A program made the position numbers and the translations under genes. A DNA stretch of 5,628 nt, taken from positions 1-5,628 of the forward strand of contig CANRHF010000124.1 of assembly GCA_947630345.1 (NCBI GenBank). The letters run 5' to 3'. Under the pieces are notes generated by a model. The model saw only the letters and a program-made list of their open reading frames with translations, was not told the DNA's origin and did no database searches. Every line of letters begins with the position of its first letter. Positions within the stretch are counted from its first letter, which is position 1. The DNA comes from an uncultured Oscillospiraceae bacterium (lineage in GTDB: Bacteria > Bacillota > Clostridia > Oscillospirales > Oscillospiraceae). Below are positions 1-5,628 of the stretch, piece after piece.

Positions 1-871
1 TGGCATAGCTGAGAAAGCTGGTCAGGTTTCCCACGGTAATGCCCCCCGTCATGGCGGACAGGGCCCCGGTCAGGCCCACCCCGGCGTAGACCAGGGCGTT
101 GACAAACCGGGTGCTGGGATTGGTGATGGAGGAGTAGAAGATGGCCTTGAGGGCGCTTTTTTCCAGCCGGGCGTTGATCTTGTCGAAGTCCGCCAGGGTG
201 GCCTCCTCATGGGAAAAGGCCTGGACGGTTTTCAGGCCCCCCACCGTCTCGTTGATCAGGGCGGTCTGCGCCCCCTGGGCGGCGGTCTGTTCCCGGAACA
301 GGTCATAGGTGCGCTGGGCGATGAATTTCGCCACCAGCAGGGAAACCGGGGTAATGGCCACCACCACCAGGGCGATCTGCCAGCGGATGACCAGCATCAG
401 CCCCAGGGTACCTAAAATCGTGGTGACGCCGGTGAAAAACTGGGTGAAGCCCATGAGCAGGCCGTCGGCAAAACTGTCCACGTCCGCCACCACCCGGCTG
501 ACGATGTCCCCCTGGGGATGGCTGTCCAGATAGGAAAGGGGCAGTCTCTGCAAATGGCGGAACGCCTCCTCCCGGATCTGCTGGGTCACCCGGTAGACCG
601 TGCGGTTGTTCATCTCCTGCATCAGCCACTGGCTCACCGCCCCCAGGGCGGCGCAGAGCAGAATTCGGGATAAAATCGCCGCCACGGCGGCAAAATCCAC
701 GTCCCCAGGGCCCACGATCTGGTCCACCGCCTGCCCCACCAAAATAGGGATCCGCAGGCTCATGGCCACATATCCCGTGGCAAGGACCAGGGAGGCGGCA
801 ATTTTCCACAGGTGCCGCCGCACCCGGAGCAGGACCTTTTTCAGGATCTGCCACTGATTTTGCTCATTCAT
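1..871 (-). CDS. ABC exporter, second half-transporter subunit (3' end beyond the left edge)
   Basis: The reading frame is open from an ATG at 871 to the window edge, giving the first 290 residues (MNEQNQWQILKK...). It corresponds to the membrane domain of a type IV (ABCB-like) half-transporter. Hydrophobic segments lie at roughly residues 22-45, 63-83, 138-160, 161-185 and 245-270, and a sixth begins near 275. The two cytoplasmic coupling regions typical of the family are recognisable: LSYLDSHPQGDIVSR at about 112-126 and INETVGGLKTVQAFSHEE at about 206-223. The nucleotide-binding domain should follow beyond the left edge; family members are usually about 580-620 residues. The start is supported by GAGGAGG six bases upstream. 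The ATG lies inside the end of the preceding subunit gene (8-base overlap), which indicates translational coupling. As partner of a subunit with degenerate catalytic residues, it should carry the intact catalytic Glu and His and perhaps an altered signature motif; that part cannot be seen. The substrate is unknown; a drug, lipid or peptide is likely for this family. Confidence 0.92.
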   Translation of the reverse strand, partial: MNEQNQWQILKKVLLRVRRHLWKIAASLVLATGYVAMSLRIPILVGQAVDQIVGPGDVDFAAVAAILSRILLCAALGAVSQWLMQEMNNRTVYRVTQQIREEAFRHLQRLPLSYLDSHPQGDIVSRVVADVDSFADGLLMGFTQFFTGVTTILGTLGLMLVIRWQIALVVVAITPVSLLVAKFIAQRTYDLFREQTAAQGAQTALINETVGGLKTVQAFSHEEATLADFDKINARLEKSALKAIFYSSITNPSTRFVNALVYAGVGLTGALSAMTGGITVGNLTSFLSYA

Positions 872-2585
872 GGGCGGCCTCCTCTCTGGGGAACTGGGAA
901 TAGTAGATCTCCCGGTACACCGGGCAGCTCGCCAGCAGCTCCCCGTGGCTCCCCTGCCCCACCAGCTTGCCCTCGTCCATCACCAGAATTTGGTCCGCGT
1001 ACCGCACCGAGGCCGCCCGCTGGGAAACCACGAATACCGTGGGCTTTTCCGGCAGATTTTGGATGGCGCCGCGCAGAGCGGCATCGGTGGCGTAGTCTAG
1101 GGCCGAGGCGCTGTCGTCCAGGATCAAGATCCTGGGCTTTCGGACCAGGGCCCGGGCAATGGTCAGCCGCTGGCGCTGGCCTCCGGAAAAGTTGGCACCG
1201 CCCTGGGAAACCGGGCTGTCCAGCCCGCCCTTGTCCCGGACCACCTCCCCAGCCTGGGCGGTCTCAAGGGCCTGCCAGAGCTCCTCGTCCGTGGCGCTGC
1301 CGTCGCCCCAGAGCAGGTTTTCCCGGATGGTGCCCTGGAATAGCTCGGACCGCTGGGGCACCATCCCGATCCCCCGCCGAAGGGTCTGACGGTTCAGGCT
1401 GTCCACCGGCCGGCCGTCCAGCAGCACCTGGCCGGAGGAGGCGTCGTAAAACCGGGGGATCAGGTTCACCAGGGTGGTCTTGCCGGAGCCGGTGCCCCCA
1501 ATGACGCCGATGGTCTGTCCAGGCTGGGCCAGGAACGAAATGCCCTCCAGGGCCGGCGCGGCGGCACCGGCGTAGGAAGCGGTCACGTTCCGAAATTCCA
1601 CGCCGCCTAAGGGGGGCAGAGTGTCGGGGCCGTCGGCCTGGAGGGCCTGGACCTCCAGAAGGGCCTGCACCCGGTTGCCGCAGGCGGCGGCCTTGGTCAT
1701 GTTGATAATCAGATTGGCCATTTTCACCAGCTCCACCAGGATCTGGGACATATAGTTGTACAGCGCCACCACCAGGCCCTGGGTCAGCACCCCGGCCTCC
1801 ACCCGCAAGGCCCCCACCTGGATGAGCGCCGCCACAGCCAGATTCAAAATGGCAAAGGTCAGGGGGTTCATCAGCCCCGAGACCCGCCCGGCCAGAAGCT
1901 GCCGCTCCTTGAGAACCTCCGTCCGTTGAGCGAAGGTCTGAATTTGGTCGTCCTCCTTGCAGAAGGCCCGCAGGACTCGTACCCCCGCCAGATTCTCCCG
2001 GGTGGCGGCGGTGATGCCGTCTAAGCCCACCTGGACCCGGCGGTACATGGGCATGGTGATCAGCATGATGCCGAACACCACCAGGCACAGCGCCGCGATC
2101 AGCACCACAAACACCAGCGCCGCCTGAAAATCAATGGTAAAGGCCATGATCATGGCCCCGAACACCACAAAGGGGGACCGCAGCAGCAGCCGCAAGGTCA
2201 AATTCACCCCGTTTTGCACCTGGTTGATATCCGAGGTCATGCGGGTGACCAGAGTCGCGCCGCCTAGGGCGTCCTGCTCGGTGTAGCCCAGGGACAGGAT
2301 ATGGGCCATCACCGCGTGGCGCACCCGGGCCGCGAAGCCCACGGCGGTCCGGGCGGCAAAATACTGGGCGGTGATGGCGCAGACCAGGCCAACCAGCCCC
2401 AGCAGCACCATCAGAAGGCACATCCGCACGATAAAGCCCCGATCCCCAGTGGCGACGCCCACATCTACGATCCGGGCCACCACCAGGGGGATCAGCAGCT
2501 CAAACACCGCCTCCAGCAGCTTAAACAGGGGCCCCAGGGCGCAGTCCCGCCCATAGCCCTTCATATATTTCAGCAGTTTGATCAA
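864..2585 (-). CDS. ABC exporter, first half-transporter subunit with degenerate catalytic site
   Basis: This is a complete half-transporter of 573 residues: an N-terminal six-helix membrane domain (about 10-305) followed by an ATP-binding domain (about 325-560). Visible ATPase motifs are an A-loop Tyr near 338, Walker A GGTGSGKT at 363-370, Q-loop Gln near 411, signature NFSGGQ at 465-470, Walker B ILILD ending at Asp 490, and D-loop SALD at 494-497. Two catalytic positions are altered. The residue after the Walker B Asp is Asp instead of Glu (LILDDSASALD), and the switch His is Gln (VVSQRAAS). This pattern is known from the degenerate-site subunits of heterodimeric exporters such as TM287 of TM287/288 and BmrC of BmrCD. 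The gene therefore probably pairs with the overlapping downstream gene to form an inner-membrane exporter. The start is taken as TTG at 2585, preceded by GAGGTGG; a TTG at 2606 is also in frame but lies almost on the predicted transcription start. The exported compound is not known. Confidence 0.93.
   Translation of the reverse strand: MIKLLKYMKGYGRDCALGPLFKLLEAVFELLIPLVVARIVDVGVATGDRGFIVRMCLLMVLLGLVGLVCAITAQYFAARTAVGFAARVRHAVMAHILSLGYTEQDALGGATLVTRMTSDINQVQNGVNLTLRLLLRSPFVVFGAMIMAFTIDFQAALVFVVLIAALCLVVFGIMLITMPMYRRVQVGLDGITAATRENLAGVRVLRAFCKEDDQIQTFAQRTEVLKERQLLAGRVSGLMNPLTFAILNLAVAALIQVGALRVEAGVLTQGLVVALYNYMSQILVELVKMANLIINMTKAAACGNRVQALLEVQALQADGPDTLPPLGGVEFRNVTASYAGAAAPALEGISFLAQPGQTIGVIGGTGSGKTTLVNLIPRFYDASSGQVLLDGRPVDSLNRQTLRRGIGMVPQRSELFQGTIRENLLWGDGSATDEELWQALETAQAGEVVRDKGGLDSPVSQGGANFSGGQRQRLTIARALVRKPRILILDDSASALDYATDAALRGAIQNLPEKPTVFVVSQRAASVRYADQILVMDEGKLVGQGSHGELLASCPVYREIYYSQFPREEAAHE
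878..883 (-). promoter_or_regulatory. Ribosome binding site of the second exporter subunit
   Basis: The minus strand reads AGGAGG here, followed by a six-base spacer (CCGCCC) and the ATG at 871. The site lies within the last codons of the upstream subunit gene. It decides between the ATG at 871, which opens a long frame, and the ATG at 867, whose frame stops after eight codons. Confidence 0.85.
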
Positions 2586-2590
2586 AAAAG

Positions 2591-2597
2591 CCACCTC
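2591..2597 (-). promoter_or_regulatory. Ribosome binding site that fixes the TTG start at 2585
   Basis: The minus strand reads GAGGTGG, then a five-base spacer (CTTTT), then TTG ATC AAA. The resulting N terminus, (f)MIKLLKYMKGY, fits the usual beginning of this exporter subunit. No comparable site precedes the in-frame TTG at 2606 or the in-frame ATG at 2564. Confidence 0.8.
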
Positions 2598-2614
2598 GCA
2601 GTCCAAGTATTCGT

Positions 2615-2643
2615 ATTATAACACGGCCCGCGGAATTTGGCAA
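2615..2643 (-). promoter_or_regulatory. Sigma-A-type promoter of the ABC exporter operon
   Basis: On the minus strand there is a -35 box TTGCCA (2643-2638), a 17-base spacer and a perfect -10 box TATAAT (2620-2615). The -10 box is preceded by TGT, giving an extended -10. Transcription should start near 2608, leaving a leader of about 23 bases that holds little besides the ribosome binding site. No room exists for a riboswitch or attenuator. The promoter reads away from the tRNA promoter. Confidence 0.8.
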
Positions 2644-2650
2644 CGCGGGA

Positions 2651-2660
2651 AGAAATTTCT
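2651..2660. repeat. 10-base perfect palindrome between the two divergent -35 boxes
   Basis: AGAAATTTCT is perfectly self-complementary. It sits in the 18-base gap (2644-2661) between the -35 boxes of the exporter promoter and the tRNA promoter. The position would suit a small operator, but ten AT-rich bases can also be palindromic by chance. No regulator is encoded in the window. Function is unproven. Confidence 0.35.
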
Positions 2661-2661
2661 G

Positions 2662-2690
2662 TTGACTTTTTCCCTGTTTGCGGCTATAAT
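2662..2690 (+). promoter_or_regulatory. Sigma-A-type promoter of the tRNA-Thr gene
   Basis: TTGACT (2662-2667), a 17-base spacer and TATAAT (2685-2690) form a near-consensus promoter. Transcription should start around 2696-2697, about ten bases before the mature tRNA 5' end. That strength and short leader are normal for a stable-RNA gene. It is divergent from the exporter promoter, with only 18 bases between the two -35 boxes. Confidence 0.88.
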
Positions 2691-2706
2691 ACGGAAGTAA
2701 AAAAAC

Positions 2707-2782
2707 GCTACTGTGGCTCAGTCGGTAGAGCAGCTGATTCGTAATCAGCAGGTCGCCGGTTCAAGTCCGGCCAGTAGCTCCA
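2707..2782 (+). tRNA. tRNA-Thr, anticodon CGT
   Basis: A complete 76-base cloverleaf is present. The acceptor stem pairs GCTACTG with CAGTAGC (2707-2713 and 2772-2778). The D stem pairs GCTC with GAGC. The anticodon stem GCTGA/TCAGC encloses the loop TTCGTAA, with anticodon CGT at 2740-2742. The T arm is GCCGG-TTCAAGT-CCGGC. The discriminator base is T, and the CCA end (2780-2782) is encoded in the gene. The anticodon reads ACG threonine codons, a useful tRNA in a GC-rich genome. All stems pair perfectly and nothing suggests a pseudogene. It is transcribed alone, from its own promoter into its own terminator, against the direction of all protein genes in the window. Confidence 0.97.
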
Positions 2783-2785
2783 AAA

Positions 2786-2818
2786 ATCGGCAAGGCGTGA
2801 ATGCCTTGCCGATTTTTT
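2786..2818 (+). terminator. Intrinsic terminator after the tRNA, probably bidirectional
   Basis: An 11-base-pair perfect stem, ATCGGCAAGGC with GCCTTGCCGAT, encloses the six-base loop GTGAAT (2797-2802) and is followed by a run of six T (2813-2818). It begins three bases after the tRNA CCA end. On the minus strand the same hairpin lies about 25 bases after the permease stop codon and is followed by about five T, copied from the A run at 2782-2786. It can therefore also end the BceAB-type operon, and it stops the two convergent transcripts from running into each other. Confidence 0.9.
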
Positions 2819-2838
2819 CATTCCCATTTTTACACTGG

Positions 2839-4920
2839 TCACGACGTGCGTCCGCCTGCCACGATCTGATAGTAGGCGTTGGAGGTCAGCCGGTAGACCA
2901 GCAGGTAGAATGCCCCGAAAATCAGGACGCACACCCCGTTCACCGCCAGCAGCAGCGGCAGATTGTCCAAATTGAACAATATCAGCAGCCGGTAGATCAG
3001 GGGGAAGGCGAAGCACAGGTGCAGCACCGTGGCCCCCAAGGGCAGGAAAAAGACCGTGCGGACCTGGGAATCGACGCTGCGGCGGATGTCCTGGGGCGTC
3101 ATGCCCACCTTCTGCATCACGCCGAAGCGGGCCTGATCCTCATAGCCCTCGGAGATCTGCTTGTAGTAGAGGATCAGCACCGTGGCCGCCAGAAAGACGA
3201 TACTCAGCAAAATTCCCAGATAGAGCAGCCCGCCGAAGGTGGCGTAAAAGTCCTGGCGGTTCCCCTCCCGGCTCTCCGTCTGAATATAGTCGTAGGGGAA
3301 TTGGTCATGGGTAAGGGCCGTTCCCTCCCGTCCACCGGTTTCAAAGAGCTCGGTGGTGAGCAGACTGTCCAGCCGGCCGATCATGTCCATCTGGGTCTCC
3401 GGCCCGGCGCCGGTGTCGAAGCGATAGTACCAGAAGGGGTTATAGGTGTGCCCGCCGCTGGAATCCCGGAAGTCCTCGATGGGGGCCAGGAGCCGCTCCA
3501 CATCGTAAGTCACCAGATAGAAGCTGTTGACCACGTCCACAGCCGCCTCCCCGTTTACCGCGGAAAACGCATTGATTGGCCGGACACGGTACTCTGGCCC
3601 ATCCTCCAATGCGAAGGTATCGTCCGGGTACGCTCCTCGCAGGGCGTAGACCAGAAGCTCGTCCTCCGCCAGAGCCGCCTCCTGGCCGGTCAGGCGGTTG
3701 TAGGTGTCCAGAGAGAGGACATAAAAGGTAAAAAGCTTCCCATAGTCCACCATCTCGTCCGCGTACTCCGTGTAGTTTTCCTTCACCCGGCCCTGTTCCA
3801 GCAGCCCGGAGAAGGAAACCTGGGTGTAATCCACCACGTTTTCCGGCTGAAATCCGTAGCTGTCCCCCAGCTCTCCGATCCGGCGCCGGACCGCGTCCAG
3901 GTCGGCATTCTCCAAATCGGCGTAGCCCTCAAAGGCTATGCTGATATTGATCTGCCGGGGATAGCGGGCCAAAAGGCTGTCCTCCGTCCCGACGTAGAGG
4001 CAGCTGGTGCTTGAGAGCATCACCAGCACCATGGTACAAAGGATGCAGATGGAGGCCAGCCCCGCCCCGTTGCGGCGCATCCGGTAGACCATGGAGGCCA
4101 CGGAAACGAAATGATCCTTTTGATAATAGTACCGGGTGTTTTTTTGCAGGCCCCGGCACAGCGCCACAGACCCGGAAATGAACAGCAAATACGTCGCCAG
4201 AATCACCAGCGCCACCGCGATAAAGAACCACACCATCACTTCCAACGGCTGCTGCAGGGTCACCGCCAGGTAATAGGCAAAGCCCAGCAGGATCACGCCC
4301 AGCACCGCCAGGACCCAGTTGGCCTTGGGGGGCTTCTCCCCCGCGTTCTCCCCCCGGAGCAGGGTCACGGGGTTCGTGAGCCGCACCCGGAACAAATTCA
4401 CCAGGAAAATCAGGAGAAAAATGACCCCAAAGGCCTTGGACGTATACCAGGCAACGTCAAAATTGAAGGTCAGCCGGAAGTCCGGCCCCTCGTGGACCAC
4501 CGCCAGCAGCCCCGCCTGGGCCAGCTTGAACAGCGCCGCCCCCAGGAACACGCCTCCCAGTAGGCAGAGGAAATACACCGTCAGCGTCTCAAAAAACATG
4601 GTGACGCCCACATGGCCCTTGCCCATGCCCAGGACATTATAGAGTCCATACTCCTTCATCCGCCGGCGGTGGATAAAGGAATTGGAGTAGAACAAAAACA
4701 GGGCGGAAAACAGCAGCATAATGAAGACGCCCAGGCCCAGAAACTGCTGGGCCCGGCTGCCGCCGGCGGTGGAGGACAGGACCTCGTCCACCGTCAGAGC
4801 CCCGACGATGTAGTTCATGGCCACGGTCCCCATGCCCGCCAGCAGGTACGGGCCGTACAGCCGCCCGTTTTTCCGGATCCCGCTCCAGGCCAGGCGGGGG
4901 TAAAACAGCAGCCTTTTCAT
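2839..4920 (-). CDS. bceB: BceB-type antimicrobial-peptide ABC transporter permease
   Basis: This 693-residue membrane protein has the BceB/VraG architecture. Its predicted helices fall at about residues 21-43, 59-79, 105-131, 158-178, 201-221, 227-249, 286-307, 562-586, 623-647 and 655-678. That makes ten helices, with a large extracytoplasmic domain (about 308-561) between helices 7 and 8. FtsX-like permease regions lie near 60-190 and 565-680. In characterised relatives, such as Bacillus BceB (bacitracin) and staphylococcal VraG, the large domain takes part in recognising envelope-targeting peptides or their lipid complexes, and the permease signals to a partner sensor kinase. The domain here is rich in Asp and Glu, which might suit cationic peptides; that is inference. 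The ATG overlaps the ATPase gene stop by four bases (ATGA), with GGAGG just upstream, so the two are co-translated. The gene appears intact. The symbol indicates family, not proven bacitracin resistance. Confidence 0.92.
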   Translation of the reverse strand: MKRLLFYPRLAWSGIRKNGRLYGPYLLAGMGTVAMNYIVGALTVDEVLSSTAGGSRAQQFLGLGVFIMLLFSALFLFYSNSFIHRRRMKEYGLYNVLGMGKGHVGVTMFFETLTVYFLCLLGGVFLGAALFKLAQAGLLAVVHEGPDFRLTFNFDVAWYTSKAFGVIFLLIFLVNLFRVRLTNPVTLLRGENAGEKPPKANWVLAVLGVILLGFAYYLAVTLQQPLEVMVWFFIAVALVILATYLLFISGSVALCRGLQKNTRYYYQKDHFVSVASMVYRMRRNGAGLASICILCTMVLVMLSSTSCLYVGTEDSLLARYPRQINISIAFEGYADLENADLDAVRRRIGELGDSYGFQPENVVDYTQVSFSGLLEQGRVKENYTEYADEMVDYGKLFTFYVLSLDTYNRLTGQEAALAEDELLVYALRGAYPDDTFALEDGPEYRVRPINAFSAVNGEAAVDVVNSFYLVTYDVERLLAPIEDFRDSSGGHTYNPFWYYRFDTGAGPETQMDMIGRLDSLLTTELFETGGREGTALTHDQFPYDYIQTESREGNRQDFYATFGGLLYLGILLSIVFLAATVLILYYKQISEGYEDQARFGVMQKVGMTPQDIRRSVDSQVRTVFFLPLGATVLHLCFAFPLIYRLLILFNLDNLPLLLAVNGVCVLIFGAFYLLVYRLTSNAYYQIVAGGRTS

Positions 4921-5628
4921 TGCTCCTCCCTCCCGGTGGCGAGAGCGGTGAGGGCGTCCGCGATCCGCTGGTAGAACTCCTGATCGGTGCAGCCGCCCCG
5001 GTAGAGCTGGTGGAATACCTGGCCGTCTTTGATGAACAGCACCCGCCCGGCGTGGCTGGCGGCCTTGACGGAGTGGGTCACCATCAGCACCGTCTGCCCT
5101 TCCCCGTTGATCTGGGCAAAAAGATTCAGCAGCTCGTCGGTGGCCTTGGAGTCCAGGGCCCCGGTGGGTTCGTCCGCCAGCAGCAGCCGGGGGCGGGTGA
5201 TCAGGGCCCGGGCCACGGCGGCCCGCTGCTTCTGGCCGCCGGAGATCTCATAGGGGTACTTTTTCAGCAGCTCCCCAATCCCCAGCTTTTCCGCCAGGGG
5301 CGTCAGCCGGTCCCGCATCTCCCAGTAGGGCCGGGAGGCCAGGACCAGAGGCAAATAGATATTGTCCTCCACGGTGAAGGTGTCCAGCAGATTGAACTCC
5401 TGAAACACAAAGCCCAGATTATCCCGTCGGAAGGCCGCCATGGCCCCCTGGCCGATCTTGCTTAGGTTTCTTCCGTCCAGGTACACCGCTCCGGCAGTGG
5501 GGCTGTCCAAGGCAGCCAAAATGTTCAGAAGGGTGGTCTTGCCGCTGCCGGACTCGCCCATGATGGCCACGAACTCCCCCTCCTCCACGCAGAAGGACAC
5601 ATTGGTCAGGGCCTCCACCTTTTGCGCG
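4917..5628 (-). CDS. bceA: BceA-type ABC transporter ATP-binding protein (5' end beyond the right edge)
   Basis: The frame is open to the right window edge and shows 236 residues, ending ...ATGREEQ. Motifs, numbered on the visible part, are Walker A GESGSGKT at 24-31, Q-loop Gln at 76 (FVFQEFNLLD), signature ISGGQKQR beginning near 128, Walker B LLLADEP with Asp 152 and catalytic Glu 153, D-loop ALD shortly after, and switch His 185 (MVTHS). All catalytic residues are intact, so it should be an active ATPase. The closest family is the FtsX-permease-linked BceA/MacB/LolD group, and the neighbouring ten-helix permease points to BceA. A GTG at 5618 is in frame, but it falls inside the conserved VEALTNVSF segment. 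The frame continues upstream as Ala-Gln-Lys, so GTG is an internal Val codon. About 20-25 N-terminal residues, including the A-loop, are probably missing. The stop overlaps the permease start (ATGA). It acts on the cytoplasmic membrane face as a dimer powering the permease. Confidence 0.93.
   Translation of the reverse strand, partial: AQKVEALTNVSFCVEEGEFVAIMGESGSGKTTLLNILAALDSPTAGAVYLDGRNLSKIGQGAMAAFRRDNLGFVFQEFNLLDTFTVEDNIYLPLVLASRPYWEMRDRLTPLAEKLGIGELLKKYPYEISGGQKQRAAVARALITRPRLLLADEPTGALDSKATDELLNLFAQINGEGQTVLMVTHSVKAASHAGRVLFIKDGQVFHQLYRGGCTDQEFYQRIADALTALATGREEQ

Noticed and set aside
303..854. A minus-strand open frame of 183 codons at the left end.
   Set aside because: It lies in another frame of the partial exporter subunit and gives a Gly/Pro/Arg-rich protein without family features. 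The frame from ATG 871 shows clear ABC exporter membrane-domain motifs.
865..867. An ATG overlapping the stop codon of the first exporter gene as an ATGA-type start for the second.
   Set aside because: That frame stops after eight codons. The ATG at 871, with its own AGGAGG, opens the long frame.
812..1504. A plus-strand open frame of 230 codons.
   Set aside because: It is antisense to the ATP-binding domain of the first exporter subunit, rich in Pro, Arg and Gly, and has no recognisable motif.
1264..2088. A minus-strand open frame of 274 codons within the first exporter gene.
   Set aside because: It overlaps the true coding frame completely, and its composition (Gly, Pro, Arg, His rich) is that of a frame-shifted GC-rich gene.
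2759..2782. The 3' end of the tRNA as an attachment site of an integrated element.
   Set aside because: I saw no second copy of the tRNA 3' end in the window and no integrase gene, and the terminator directly follows the tRNA, as in an undisturbed locus.
2713..4014. A plus-strand open frame of 433 codons beginning inside the tRNA and running antisense through the permease gene.
   Set aside because: It starts within the tRNA, lacks a ribosome binding site, crosses the terminator hairpin and gives a low-complexity Gln/Val/His-rich protein. It is the antisense shadow expected opposite a GC-rich gene.
4920..5465. A plus-strand open frame of 181 codons opposite the ATPase gene.
   Set aside because: It is the antisense shadow of the BceA-type gene, whose ATPase motifs are all intact on the minus strand.
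5616..5618. GTG as a possible start codon of the ATP-binding protein.
   Set aside because: The codon lies inside the conserved VEALTNVSF segment, the frame is open upstream to the window edge, and starting here would remove the N-terminal strand and A-loop found in the family.

Overview
The window looks like chromosomal DNA of a GC-rich, low-oxygen Firmicute. The best guess is a gut clostridium of the Oscillospiraceae type (Flavonifractor/Oscillibacter-like). The grounds are strong AGGAGG-type ribosome binding sites, sigma-A-type promoters, a BceAB-type peptide ABC transporter and very GC-rich third codon positions. The genus-level placement is inference; no rRNA or other marker gene is present.

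The window holds two separate minus-strand ABC-transporter operons with a single plus-strand tRNA gene between them. On the left (1-2585, minus strand) is a heterodimeric multidrug-type ABC exporter. The first gene (864-2585) is complete and carries degenerate catalytic residues (Asp for the catalytic Glu, Gln for the switch His). The second gene (from 871 leftward) overlaps the first by 8 bases and runs off the left edge, so only its membrane domain is visible. In the middle (about 2607-2838) are two back-to-back promoters, one for the exporter operon on the minus strand and one for a tRNA-Thr(CGT) gene on the plus strand. A hairpin terminator follows the tRNA and can serve both strands.

On the right (2839-5628, minus strand) is a BceA/BceB-type antimicrobial-peptide transporter. 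The ATPase gene is cut at its 5' end by the right window edge. It overlaps the 693-residue permease gene by 4 bases (ATGA). The two genes would form one membrane complex that senses or removes cell-envelope-active peptides. The two-component regulator usually found beside such genes would lie beyond the right edge.

Both operons export or detoxify amphiphilic compounds, so the neighbourhood reads as an envelope-stress or drug-defence region. No mobile element, CRISPR array or toxin gene is visible. I did not find an undescribed system. The most informative details are the degenerate ATPase site, the corrected TTG start of the first exporter gene, and the compact divergent promoter region with a small palindrome between the -35 boxes.
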